A DNA stretch of 64,000 bases from Planctobacterium marinum (lineage in GTDB: Bacteria; Pseudomonadota; Gammaproteobacteria; Enterobacterales; Alteromonadaceae): the NCBI RefSeq assembly GCF_036322805.1, contig NZ_AP027272.1:186001-250000 (forward strand), given 5' to 3'. This document shows positions 19,349 to 29,219 of this stretch, piece by piece. The position numbers and the translations under genes were made by a program. Every line of letters starts with the position of its first letter. Positions within the stretch are counted from its first letter, which is position 1. The notes beneath the pieces are model-generated. The model had not been told where the DNA came from, made no database searches, and saw only the letters and a list, made by a program, of their open reading frames with translations.

Positions 19349-20635
19349 TTGTTTGACCGTTACGAAGCTGGCGAACAGGCTGTATTAGTACATATCTATT
19401 TCTCCGATGAACAGAGCAAAGAAGATCTGCAAGAATTGCAGATGCTGGTTTCATCGGCAGGTGTCAATGCAGTTGATATAGTTACCGGGTCGCGTCAGAA
19501 CCCGGCTCCCAAATATTTTGTTGGCAGTGGTAAGGCGGAAGAAATAGCCAACGCCGTGCGCGCCAACAATGCCGATGTGGTGATCTTTAACCACAGTTTA
19601 TCCCCGTCGCAAGAGCGCAACCTGGAACAACTCTGCAAGTGTCGGGTATTGGATCGCACCAGCTTGATCCTGGATATATTCGCCCAGCGCGCCAGAGCTC
19701 ATGAAGGTAAGCTTCAGGTAGAACTGGCCCAGTTAAAGCACATCTCAACTCGTTTGGTAAGAGGTTGGACCCACCTTGAACGCCAAAAAGGCGGGATTGG
19801 CTTGCGTGGTCCGGGTGAAACCCAGCTGGAAACCGACAGGCGTTTATTGCGGGAACGCATCAAGAGCATTTTAAAGCGATTGCAAAAAGTGCAGAAGCAG
19901 CGAGAGCAAGGTCGTCGCTCCAGAGATCGGGCCGAATTGCCTACGATTTCCTTGGTGGGTTATACCAATGCTGGAAAGTCCACCCTGTTTAATACCATTA
20001 CCGCTTCAGAGGTATACGCCGCCGATCAATTATTCGCCACTCTGGATCCCACACTTCGAAAAATTCAGTTACAAGATGTAGGTGCGGCGATTCTCGCAGA
20101 TACGGTAGGCTTTATCAGACACTTACCGCACGATTTAGTGGCGGCCTTTAAAGCCACACTACAAGAAACTCAATCGGCAGACTTACTGTTACACGTCGTC
20201 GATTATTCCGATGAGCGTTTCAGAGAAAATACCGATCAAGTTAATGCGGTTTTGAACGAAATTGAGGCCAGCGACGTACCACAACTATTGATATGCAACA
20301 AAATAGATCGTCTGGAGGGGATGCAGCCAAGAATTGATCGCGACGACGAAGGGCGCCCGATTCGAGTTTGGTTGTCAGCTCAGCAAGGAGTAGGGATTGA
20401 TTTATTACTAAATGCCCTCACAGAGTGTTTATCGGAAAAGATGGTGCATCATCGGTTGCGGGTACCACCTGCATTGGCACGCATCAAAGGCGCTTTGTAT
20501 TCGTTGAACTGTATCGCGCACGAAGCGTATTCAGATAACGGTGACTGGCTGGTAGACATACGAATGCCTGCCAAAGATTGGCATCGTCTGGTAAAGCACT
20601 TTGATGCAGATCTAAACAGCATCATCGAAGATTGA
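19349..20635 (+). CDS. hflX: Ribosome-associated GTPase HflX
   Basis: 428-residue Obg-HflX family GTPase that splits stalled or heat-damaged ribosomes. An N-terminal HflX-specific domain (ending near GIGLRGPGETQLETDRR) is followed by the G domain with GYTNAGKST near residue 204, DTVGFIRHLPHDLV (G3) and NKID (G4). It starts at TTG 19349 because AAGGA lies upstream; an ATG at 19342 in another frame stops at once. It follows hfq after 23 bases. Confidence 0.96.
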   Translation: MFDRYEAGEQAVLVHIYFSDEQSKEDLQELQMLVSSAGVNAVDIVTGSRQNPAPKYFVGSGKAEEIANAVRANNADVVIFNHSLSPSQERNLEQLCKCRVLDRTSLILDIFAQRARAHEGKLQVELAQLKHISTRLVRGWTHLERQKGGIGLRGPGETQLETDRRLLRERIKSILKRLQKVQKQREQGRRSRDRAELPTISLVGYTNAGKSTLFNTITASEVYAADQLFATLDPTLRKIQLQDVGAAILADTVGFIRHLPHDLVAAFKATLQETQSADLLLHVVDYSDERFRENTDQVNAVLNEIEASDVPQLLICNKIDRLEGMQPRIDRDDEGRPIRVWLSAQQGVGIDLLLNALTECLSEKMVHHRLRVPPALARIKGALYSLNCIAHEAYSDNGDWLVDIRMPAKDWHRLVKHFDADLNSIIED

Positions 20636-20720
20636 ATATTTTAGCTTAAGCACTGGTAGTTTTATTTGTCTTCCAGTAACTTAACTCGTTAATTATTTTA
20701 ATTTAACTGTGGAGAACAGC

Positions 20721-21884
20721 ATGGCCTGGAATGAGCCGGGTGGGAACGATAAAGATCCCTGGAAAAATCGTAATAACAACGATCAGGGCCCACCAGATTT
20801 AGATGATATCTTTAAAAATATCTTTAAAAAGTTCGGCGGTTCTAAAGGTGGCTCTGGTAAAGGGCCTTCCTTTGGGAAAGGACTGAGCGGTTTAGGTGCC
20901 GGTGTAATTATCGGCGTGCTGGTGGCCATTTGGGTAGTCAGCGGATTCTATACCGTCAAAGAAGCCGAGCGCGGTGTGGTATTGCGTTTTGGCCAGTTTC
21001 ACTCCTTTGTTGAACCTGGTCTGCAATGGCGTCCAACGTTCGTTGACCGGGTTTATCCGGTGGATGTGCAAACCATTCGAACTTTACCTGCGTCTGGTTT
21101 CATTCTGACCGAAGATGAAAACGTAGTAAGTGTTGAAATGGAAGTGCAGTACCGCGTAGTAGAGCCTTACGAATACACCTTCGCCGTGACGCAACCTGAT
21201 GAAAGTCTTCGTCAGGCATTGGATGCTGCGCTGCGTTATGTCGTTGGACATTCTGCAATGGATGATGTGCTAACCAGTGGTAGGGAAGTGGTGCGCCAAC
21301 AAGTTCGAGAGGAACTGGAAGGCGTTATCGAACCCTACAAAATGGGTATCGCCATCACCGACCTCAACTTTAAAGACGCTCGTCCACCTGAAGAGGTTAA
21401 GGCTGCATTCGATGATGCCATTGCCGCTCAGGAAGATGAAATTCGTTTTATCCGTGAAGCTGAAGCCTACGCCAGAGAAATCGAGCCACGAGCTCGTGGT
21501 CAGGTAAGCCGTATGGAAGAAGAAGCGCAAGCCTATAAAGAACGTGTGATTCTGGAATCACGAGGTGAAGTGGCTCGCTTTGAAGAGCTGTTACCACAGT
21601 ACACTGCAGCTCCCGAGGTTACCAGACAGCGTCTGTATCTTGAAACGATGGAACAGGTGTATAGCAACACCAGTAAAATTGTGGTGGATACTCAAGGCGG
21701 TGGCAACATGATGTATTTGCCACTGGATAAAATACTGGAAAGACAACAGAGCTCCGCGAATGAACCGGCTAGTCGCAATACCATTGAAGGGTTGAGAAAC
21801 AACGCCACAAATCCGAGCAACAGTAACAATACGCCTGCGGCTAACGCTCGTGATAACAGATTTCGCTCTGGGAGAGGAAACTAA
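20721..21884 (+). CDS. hflK: FtsH protease modulator HflK
   Basis: 387-residue inner-membrane SPFH/band 7 protein that, with HflC, forms a large cage around FtsH and modulates its proteolysis. A glycine-rich cytoplasmic head (MAWNEPGGND...) precedes one membrane span at about residues 57-77. The SPFH domain (from VKEAERGVVLRFGQF) and a coiled coil rich in E, A and R follow. The C-terminal tail is N/S-rich and low complexity. ATG 20721 has GGAG upstream; a GTG at 20709 would add four residues. Confidence 0.96.
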   Translation: MAWNEPGGNDKDPWKNRNNNDQGPPDLDDIFKNIFKKFGGSKGGSGKGPSFGKGLSGLGAGVIIGVLVAIWVVSGFYTVKEAERGVVLRFGQFHSFVEPGLQWRPTFVDRVYPVDVQTIRTLPASGFILTEDENVVSVEMEVQYRVVEPYEYTFAVTQPDESLRQALDAALRYVVGHSAMDDVLTSGREVVRQQVREELEGVIEPYKMGIAITDLNFKDARPPEEVKAAFDDAIAAQEDEIRFIREAEAYAREIEPRARGQVSRMEEEAQAYKERVILESRGEVARFEELLPQYTAAPEVTRQRLYLETMEQVYSNTSKIVVDTQGGGNMMYLPLDKILERQQSSANEPASRNTIEGLRNNATNPSNSNNTPAANARDNRFRSGRGN

Positions 21885-21887
21885 GCT

Positions 21888-22763
21888 ATGAAGAATCTTA
21901 TATTAATTCTCGCTGCTGTGGTTGCTCTATTAGGCTACAACTCATTGTTTGTAGTAGAAGAGGGCACGCGCGGTATCGTTATTCAGTTTGGTAAAGTACA
22001 GCGTGATGACAATCAAGAAACTAAGGTGTTTGAGCCTGGTTTACACCTCAAAGTCCCTTTCTTTGATCGGGTTAAGATCCTTGATGCACGTGTGCAAACC
22101 CTGGATGACGCACCTGATCGCTTCGTAACATCAGAGAAAAAAGACCTTATCGTCGATTCTTATGTGAAGTGGCGTATCAGTGATTTTGCGCAATATTACC
22201 TGGCCACACGCGGTGGGGTAAAAGCCCAAGCTGAGGCCCTGCTAAAGCAGAAAGTCAACAATGGCTTGCGCTCTGAATTTGGTACCCGCACCATCTCTGA
22301 GATTGTCTCTGGTGAGCGTTCAGAGTTGATGGACGAAGCACTAGAACAGTCTTCTCAAACATCTGATGATTTGGGTATTGAAATTGTTGACGTGCGCGTT
22401 AAGCAAATCAACCTACCACTGGAAGTCAGTAACTCTATTTTTGACCGTATGCGTGCAGAACGTACTGCAGTGGCCAAAGAGCACCGCTCTGAAGGTCAAG
22501 AGCAGGCGGAAATCATTCGTGCAGACATCGATCGTCGAGTGACTGTTATGTTGGCTGATGCAGAGCGTAATGCCCGTCAACTGCGAGGTGAAGGTGATGC
22601 AACTGCGGCCAAAATATACGCGGATACATACAACAAGAACCCTGAGTTTTATGCATTCTTACGCAGTATGGATGCTTATAAAGCCAGCTTTAGCAGTAAG
22701 CAAGACGTTTTGGTGGTTGAGCCTAACAATGACTTCTTCAAATACATGAAGAATCAGAACTAA
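21888..22763 (+). CDS. hflC: FtsH protease modulator HflC
   Basis: 291-residue partner of HflK with an N-terminal signal anchor (about residues 1-20) and an SPFH domain starting VEEGTRGIVIQFGKV. A long coiled coil (MRAERTAVAKEHRSEGQEQA) precedes the C-terminal block NPEFYAFLRSMDAYKASF typical of HflC. Only 3 bases separate it from hflK, so the two are co-translated. A strong terminator follows. Confidence 0.97.
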   Translation: MKNLILILAAVVALLGYNSLFVVEEGTRGIVIQFGKVQRDDNQETKVFEPGLHLKVPFFDRVKILDARVQTLDDAPDRFVTSEKKDLIVDSYVKWRISDFAQYYLATRGGVKAQAEALLKQKVNNGLRSEFGTRTISEIVSGERSELMDEALEQSSQTSDDLGIEIVDVRVKQINLPLEVSNSIFDRMRAERTAVAKEHRSEGQEQAEIIRADIDRRVTVMLADAERNARQLRGEGDATAAKIYADTYNKNPEFYAFLRSMDAYKASFSSKQDVLVVEPNNDFFKYMKNQN

Positions 22764-22781
22764 GCGTCTGGATGTAAACTG

Positions 22782-22808
22782 AAAAACCCGCTTTAAAGCG
22801 GGTTTTTT
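22782..22808 (+). terminator. Rho-independent terminator after hflC
   Basis: AACCCGCTTT / AAAGCGGGTT (22785-22804), a 20-base self-complementary stem flanked by A-run and T-run. It ends the nnr-hflC transcript before the PLP-enzyme gene. Confidence 0.88.
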
Positions 22809-22879
22809 GTTATTGGAACAGCAGTAATTTTTTTGGATTACTTGTATAGTTGGCAAATCAAAATTAGCCGGGATCCCTG

Positions 22880-24046
22880 ATGTTAAAGCACCACTATCAA
22901 CACTTCTTAAGCAACAATAAGAATGTGCAGCATTACGCTTGCCACAGCCATCACTACTGGCCGGATGTCACCCGCCAGGCGATGTTGGATTATTGGGATG
23001 ATTCAGCGCGTTTAGTGGATGACAAATGGGGCTATTTCTTTGAAGAAAAAGTACCGGCTTTGCAGACACATATTGCTAGTATTCTGGGCACCGGACAACC
23101 GGAACAGGTGGTGTTTGCGCCCAATACTCACGAATTGCTATTCAGGGTAATTTCCGGTCTGGATTTAAGTGCCGAGCTTACTATTGTGACAACCGATAGC
23201 GAGTTTCACAGCTTTAATCGCCAGATAAATCGTCTTGATGAGTTGAAAAATATTCATGTTATTAAAGTTCCGGTGCAACCGCTTCATAGTTTTGAATCTC
23301 GTTTTGCAGACGCGGTGCAATACAACGATCCCCATTTAGTGTTTTGCAGTCAGGTATTTTTTAATTCCGGTTTTGCCGTACAAAGCATCGATAAGATTAT
23401 TGCCTCAGTAGAGAACCCCGACACGGTGATTATGATTGACGGCTATCATGCCTTTTGTGCCATGCCCGTTGATATTTCGGCTCATCGCAATCGCATATTC
23501 TACCTCGCAGGTGGCTACAAGTATGCCCAAGGTGGTGAAGGTGTTTGTTTCATGCATGTACCCAAAGGTTTTTTGAGTCGTCCTTTGTATACCGGTTGGT
23601 ATGCTGAATTCGGCGAGCTACAAAAATTTAAATCCCGCAAGGTGGATTACGCCACCAATGGTTTTCATTTTGCGGGTTCTACTATGGACTATTCGGGTAT
23701 TTATCGACAGTTGGCGGTGTTCAACTTGTGGCAAACAGAAAACATCAGCATTGCCGCCATCCATGCACATGTACAAACGTTACAGCAGGCATTTTTGTCA
23801 CACCTCGAGTCGTTACAACAAACCGTTTTAACCAAAGCTAATTTACTGTTAATAGCGCCTGAACAGCATGGTCACTTTTTGACCTTTGAATTCGAAAAAA
23901 ACGAGCAAGCCGCATCGTTACATCAGTTTTTAAAATCCCACCATATTGAAACCGATTATCGCGGTACCCGTTTGCGCTTTGGTTTTGCACCCTATCACGA
24001 GGTGGCGGATATTAATTTATCCTGTCTGGAAAATTATCATGACTAG
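22880..24046 (+). CDS. Kynureninase-like class V aminotransferase-fold PLP enzyme
   Basis: 388-residue fold-type I PLP enzyme. The Schiff-base lysine is probably K214 in GGYKYAQGGEG, close to the SYKYLN-GGPG block of kynureninases. D187 in MIDGYHAF should contact the pyridine nitrogen. The N-terminus is rich in histidine (HYACHSHHYWPD), unlike cysteine desulfurases. The exact reaction (kynureninase-like hydrolase, aminotransferase or other) cannot be decided. It sits between hflC and yjeT, which are adjacent in E. coli, and overlaps yjeT by 8 bases, so it appears to be an insertion into the conserved cluster. Confidence 0.75.
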   Translation: MLKHHYQHFLSNNKNVQHYACHSHHYWPDVTRQAMLDYWDDSARLVDDKWGYFFEEKVPALQTHIASILGTGQPEQVVFAPNTHELLFRVISGLDLSAELTIVTTDSEFHSFNRQINRLDELKNIHVIKVPVQPLHSFESRFADAVQYNDPHLVFCSQVFFNSGFAVQSIDKIIASVENPDTVIMIDGYHAFCAMPVDISAHRNRIFYLAGGYKYAQGGEGVCFMHVPKGFLSRPLYTGWYAEFGELQKFKSRKVDYATNGFHFAGSTMDYSGIYRQLAVFNLWQTENISIAAIHAHVQTLQQAFLSHLESLQQTVLTKANLLLIAPEQHGHFLTFEFEKNEQAASLHQFLKSHHIETDYRGTRLRFGFAPYHEVADINLSCLENYHD

Positions 24047-24224
24047 TCTGGCAGTGGCCTTTGCATTGTTGTTGATCCTGGAAGGTATTGGCCCCTTATT
24101 ATTTCCCAACCGTTGGCGGAAATATTTGCAAAGTCTGGCGCAACTGCCGGGTAATCAGTTGCAACAGATTGGCGGTGTTATGGTGATCGCTGGCGCGATT
24201 CTGTTGTGGTTTCTGCAAAGCTAA
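24039..24224 (+). CDS. yjeT: DUF2065 (YjeT) small inner-membrane protein
   Basis: 61 residues with two membrane spans: MTSLAVAFALLLILEGIGPL, a short loop LLFPNRWRKYLQSLAQLP, then IGGVMVIAGAILLWFLQS. This is the DUF2065 pattern; function unknown. ATG 24039 overlaps the stop of the upstream PLP-enzyme gene. The position just before purA is the same as in E. coli. Confidence 0.88.
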   Translation: MTSLAVAFALLLILEGIGPLLFPNRWRKYLQSLAQLPGNQLQQIGGVMVIAGAILLWFLQS

Positions 24225-24335
24225 AGCAGATAGCCTTGATTTGTGCTGAAAATCGGGATTTTCATGACAAAATAGATGAATCAGGTCCCTCAACTTGATA
24301 GAATCCCCGCTTAACTTTCAACCAAAGCAATGTAA

Positions 24336-25634
<1,299 letters not shown>

Positions 25635-25635
25635 T

Positions 25636-25661
25636 AAAAAGCCGCTCTAGAGCGGCTTTTT
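25636..25661 (+). terminator. Rho-independent terminator of purA
   Basis: Five A, then the perfect palindrome GCCGCTCT/AGAGCGGC (25641-25656) and five T. Confidence 0.85.
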
Positions 25662-25692
25662 GCTGTTAACAAATTGATTTCAGGAGCTAACC

Positions 25693-27078
25693 ATGGACGC
25701 GAAAAACGCAAATAGTATTCCCGACATAGTGACCCGCTTGCGCAACACCTATGCCACCGGGAAAACGCGATCCGCACAGTGGCGTATTCAGCAGCTTCAG
25801 CAAGTTAAAAAAATGACGCTGGATAATGAAGAAAAAATCAGAGCTGCACTTGAGGCGGATCTCGGAAAGTGTCAACAAGAAGCCTGGACAGCTGAAATTT
25901 CTTATATCAGCACTGAAGTCGACCATACCATTAAGCATCTGAAAAAGTGGATGAAACCCCGTAAGGTGAAAACACCTTTAGTCGCGCAACCGGGAAAAAG
26001 CTATCTGCAACCGGAACCACTGGGCGTGGCACTGATTATCGGTGCCTGGAATTATCCCTGGCAATTGGTGATTGCGCCTTATGTTGCAGCCTTGTCAGCG
26101 GGCAATTGTGCCATCTTAAAACCCTCTGAACTGGCGGAAAACACCTCGCGTTTGATGGCGGAACTGGTACCCAAGTATCTGGATGGTGACGCCGTTGCCG
26201 TGGTTGAAGGGGGGGTAGAAGAGTCCACAGAGCTATTAAAACAGCGCTTTGATCATATTTTGTATACCGGTGGTGAGGCCGTAGGTAAGATTGTTATGCG
26301 CGCTGCGGCGGAGCATCTTACACCCGTTACATTAGAGTTAGGGGGCAAAAGCCCTTGCGTGGTAGACAAAAGTGCTAATTTGGATGTTACCGTATCCAGA
26401 ATCGCTTGGTGTAAATGGATGAATGCCGGTCAAACCTGTGTCGCGCCAGACTATATTTTGGTGGATGAGAGCATCAAAGAGGCTTTTATAGAAAAGCTTC
26501 AGGCAAAAATTACCGATTTTTACGGCGAGCAACCTGCCGACAGTAAAGACTACGCACGCATCATTAATACTCGCCATTGGGCGCGTATTATGGGTTTGTT
26601 AGATGGTCAAAATGTGATTACTGGTGGAGAGGGTGATGAGCAAACACGTTATATCGCTCCAACTCTCGTGCTTGAACCTGACCCCGAGTCTACTCTGATG
26701 CAGCAGGAAATATTTGGTCCTGTTTTACCCATTTTGACCTATCGCAAAACTGAAGAGGCTGTTCACTTTATTAATCAGCGCTCTAAGCCATTGGCCATGT
26801 ATGTGTTTAGCAAAGATAAACTGGTTACTCATGCAGTGCTGCATCAGACAAGCGCCGGTAATGTCTGTGTCAATGATGGTATGATGTTCATGACCAATCA
26901 GGATCTGCCTTTTGGCGGTGTTGGCACCAGCGGCATGGGCAGCTATTGCGGTCAGGCAGGTTTTGATACCTTTAGCCACTTAAAAGCGGTGATGGAGCGC
27001 AGTTTCGCCCTGGATGTGGACATTCGCTATCCACCCTACACTGAGAAAAAGCTTAAAATGTTGAAAATGATGGTGTAG
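25693..27078 (+). CDS. NAD(P)-dependent aldehyde dehydrogenase, ALDH3-like
   Basis: 461-residue aldehyde dehydrogenase of the shorter class 3 type (fatty/coniferyl aldehyde branch). GAWNYPWQLVIAP is the class 3 cofactor block, LELGGKSPC holds general base E215, and catalytic C249 lies in MNAGQTCVAPDY. QQEIFGPVLPIL and LPFGGVGTSGMG are also present. The C-terminus (RYPPYTEKKLKMLKMMV) resembles the tail of ALDH3-family proteins. Substrate uncertain; medium- to long-chain aldehydes are plausible. GGAG lies 8 bases upstream. The VOC gene follows after 3 bases. Confidence 0.9.
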   Translation: MDAKNANSIPDIVTRLRNTYATGKTRSAQWRIQQLQQVKKMTLDNEEKIRAALEADLGKCQQEAWTAEISYISTEVDHTIKHLKKWMKPRKVKTPLVAQPGKSYLQPEPLGVALIIGAWNYPWQLVIAPYVAALSAGNCAILKPSELAENTSRLMAELVPKYLDGDAVAVVEGGVEESTELLKQRFDHILYTGGEAVGKIVMRAAAEHLTPVTLELGGKSPCVVDKSANLDVTVSRIAWCKWMNAGQTCVAPDYILVDESIKEAFIEKLQAKITDFYGEQPADSKDYARIINTRHWARIMGLLDGQNVITGGEGDEQTRYIAPTLVLEPDPESTLMQQEIFGPVLPILTYRKTEEAVHFINQRSKPLAMYVFSKDKLVTHAVLHQTSAGNVCVNDGMMFMTNQDLPFGGVGTSGMGSYCGQAGFDTFSHLKAVMERSFALDVDIRYPPYTEKKLKMLKMMV

Positions 27079-27081
27079 CTA

Positions 27082-27501
27082 ATGCTGACACCATTTCACC
27101 TTGCCATCGCCGTACATGACCTGGAGTTGGCTCGTGCATTCTATGGCGACCTGTTGGGTTGTAAGCAAGGTCGGAGCTCTGAATTCTGGATCGACTGGGA
27201 CTTCTGGGGGCATCAGCTGGTTACTCATCTGGATCAAAACCTCAAATTAAGCGAAACCGTAAATCTGGTGGATGGGAAAGACATCGGCGTTCCGCATTTT
27301 GGTGTAGTACTAAACTGGTCTGACTGGGAAGAATTAATCTCGCGTCTACGAGAAAAACAGGTTAAATTTGTTCTTGAACCTTATGTAAGGTTTGCGGGAA
27401 AGCCCGGAGAACAAGGCACATTTTTTATTAAGGATGGCACTGGTAACCGCCTTGAATTTAAAGCTTTTAAGGATCCCGCGTTTCTTTTTGCAAAACAGTA
27501 A
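27082..27501 (+). CDS. VOC/glyoxalase-fold dioxygenase-like protein
   Basis: 139 residues with the two beta-alpha-beta-beta-beta units of the vicinal oxygen chelate fold: FHLAIAVHDLELARAFYGDLLG at the start and FFIKDGTGNRLEFKAF at the end. Candidate metal ligands are the histidine of FHLAI, the histidine of VPHFGVV and the glutamate of RLEFK. Reaction unknown. Almost certainly co-transcribed with the aldehyde dehydrogenase. Confidence 0.82.
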   Translation: MLTPFHLAIAVHDLELARAFYGDLLGCKQGRSSEFWIDWDFWGHQLVTHLDQNLKLSETVNLVDGKDIGVPHFGVVLNWSDWEELISRLREKQVKFVLEPYVRFAGKPGEQGTFFIKDGTGNRLEFKAFKDPAFLFAKQ

Positions 27502-27609
27502 CGATTCAGATGTGCAAAATATGAACACTGTTCAGTTAGTTATCTGACTCTGGTTTTTTAAAGCTGAATACCAGGTAATGGTGTAGAACAGTTACGGGAA
27601 CTCCGTGTA

Positions 27610-28593
27610 ATGCGTTATCACGACTCTTATCTAGATGCTCAAACTATCGCTAAGGCAGCGTTGGCCTTCCTGGATAAGCACGGACTGGCTCACAATCCCA
27701 TACATTACGCTATTGCCTATCAACATATTTCAGAAACCAATGCTCAATTATCTAAGGCCTTATCAGGTATCCTGGACGAGCACAGTCCTGATCCTTACGA
27801 AATGGAGATACTATTTGACAAATATATCTCTGAAAATAAGCCAAAATCTGAAAAAAGTATCGAAAATCTAAATAAATGTATCGAACATCTGGAAACGGTG
27901 AATGGCGAAAGTGGCACTGCAGTAGACCAGTTAGAACATTCCATTGATCAGGGAACGGACACTGATAGCACTTTGATTAGCAATATTATCAGTGCCGCAA
28001 AAACCGTCAGAAACGCTCAGGAAAAAGTAAACAAACAGCTAGCCGAAACCCGACAACAGTCAGATATCCTTATGAAGGAGCTGGAGACTGCCAGGGCGCT
28101 GGCGATAACCGATAGTTTAACCAAATTAAAAAATCGCTCTGGTATGGACGAGTACCTCGCAGCATTACCAGACAAATCCTTCAAGCAATTTTGTGTTGCT
28201 ATTGCGGATATTGATCACTTCAAACAATTTAATGATGAGTTCGGTCATTTGGTTGGGGATTTGATCTTAAAACGCTTAGGGAAATTATTCGTTGAAGAGT
28301 TGCCTGTGCCCTGTCAGGCGTTTCGATTTGGTGGGGAAGAGTTTGTCATCTTGATGCCGGAATGTAATCTCGAGCAAGCTATAGAGGTTGCGGAGCGATT
28401 TCGCATTGTCGTCGCTCATTTGCGTTTTAAGAACGCCAGGACAAAGAAACGCTTGCCACCATTAACGATTTCGCTGGGCGTTACCGGATGGGTTAAAGGC
28501 GATGATATCGAGCACGCTTTAATGCGCGCAGACCAGGCCTTGTATCAAGCCAAAGACAGTGGTCGCAATAAAGTTTGCAGTATCAAAGCCTGA
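27610..28593 (+). CDS. Diguanylate cyclase (GGDEF domain)
   Basis: 327 residues. An N-terminal helical region of about 150 residues without recognised sensor domain ends in a coiled coil (VNKQLAETRQQSDILMKELE), which leads into a GGDEF domain with TDSLTKLKNRSGMDEYL, DIDHFKQFND and the active-site GGEEF. It should make c-di-GMP from two GTP. The RxxD inhibitory site expected five residues before GGEEF is absent, so product feedback at that site is unlikely. No membrane span, hence cytoplasmic. Confidence 0.9.
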   Translation: MRYHDSYLDAQTIAKAALAFLDKHGLAHNPIHYAIAYQHISETNAQLSKALSGILDEHSPDPYEMEILFDKYISENKPKSEKSIENLNKCIEHLETVNGESGTAVDQLEHSIDQGTDTDSTLISNIISAAKTVRNAQEKVNKQLAETRQQSDILMKELETARALAITDSLTKLKNRSGMDEYLAALPDKSFKQFCVAIADIDHFKQFNDEFGHLVGDLILKRLGKLFVEELPVPCQAFRFGGEEFVILMPECNLEQAIEVAERFRIVVAHLRFKNARTKKRLPPLTISLGVTGWVKGDDIEHALMRADQALYQAKDSGRNKVCSIKA

Positions 28594-28612
28594 GCCGGAT
28601 TACACCATTTCT

Positions 28613-29029
28613 CTAATCACTATCAGTACTATTCAGCCATTTCAAACCTGCGTACGGCTTTTGTTTCAGGCTATCCAGCCGTTGTGATAGATTGCCACAA
28701 TGGATTTCTAACTTGTGGTTATCAGGATCCAGGAAGTAAAGCGAATCGCCTTCGCTGGTGTTCTCCTGCCATGTACCAAATCCCGCCGCCACAATCTTTT
28801 CTTGCAGCGCTGTAAATTGCTCTGATTCAACCGAGAACGCCACGTGAGAGTAGTCCTGATCCGGGTTTGGGCGGCCTTTTGTGAGACATAACCAAATACC
28901 GGGTCCAGAAAGATAAGCTCCGTTATTCCATTTCACTTCTGCCGCGAGCCCCAACAGATTTGAGTAGAAATCTAGAGATACCTCCAAATCACTCACCGCA
29001 AAGGTCAGGTGATTAATGCCTGATATCAC
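28613..29029 (-). CDS. FosA-like VOC protein linked to the peptide cassette
   Basis: 138 residues resembling fosfomycin glutathione transferase FosA over the whole length (INHLTFAVSDL, SEGDSLYFLDPD, HKLEIHCG, KPYAGL). With the GTG start at 29029, metal ligands are H7, H62 and E108, and T9, Y39, Y98 and R117 match FosA positions. Two FosA basic residues that contact fosfomycin (K90 and K/R93) are replaced by Q88 and T91, so fosfomycin may not be the substrate. A TTG at 29032 is an alternative start. It begins 6-9 bases after the stop of the small membrane protein gene, with no strong ribosome site, suggesting translational coupling to the bacteriocin-like operon. Confidence 0.8.
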   Translation of the reverse strand: MISGINHLTFAVSDLEVSLDFYSNLLGLAAEVKWNNGAYLSGPGIWLCLTKGRPNPDQDYSHVAFSVESEQFTALQEKIVAAGFGTWQENTSEGDSLYFLDPDNHKLEIHCGNLSQRLDSLKQKPYAGLKWLNSTDSD

Positions 29030-29035
29030 CAAACA

Positions 29036-29170
29036 TCAACCAATTGCATCATTGAAACCATTAACAAATCCTTCTACAAAGCTACTAACATCACCAAATA
29101 TAGCGACGGCAAATAAAAAGGCAATCAATGCCAGCAACGTATTACGATTTTTGTTTAATCTAGTATCCAT
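29036..29170 (-). CDS. 44-residue membrane protein, candidate immunity protein
   Basis: A basic N-terminus (MDTRLNKNRN) is followed by one membrane span (about residues 11-25, TLLALIAFLFAVAIF) and an amphipathic, weakly acidic tail with repeated F-x-x-G-F. ATG 29170 has GGAGA at the same kind of spacing as the first peptide gene. It lies downstream of the two peptide precursors and immediately upstream of the FosA-like gene. Size, topology and position fit an immunity protein of a class II microcin or bacteriocin, but it could also be a third secreted component. No family recognised. Confidence 0.6.
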   Translation of the reverse strand: MDTRLNKNRNTLLALIAFLFAVAIFGDVSSFVEGFVNGFNDAIG

Positions 29171-29188
29171 CTCTTTCTCCACTGTAAA

Positions 29189-29211
29189 GGCTGCGGAGGT
29201 ATTCCGCAGCC
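29189..29211 (-). promoter_or_regulatory. Intercistronic hairpin in the peptide operon
   Basis: GGCTGCGGA (29189-29197) and TCCGCAGCC (29203-29211) form a perfect 9-bp stem with a 5-base loop between peptide B and the membrane protein gene. On the minus strand only TTTA follows, so it is more likely a partial attenuator or mRNA-stabilising stem than a full terminator. Confidence 0.55.
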
Positions 29212-29219
29212 GGACGAGG

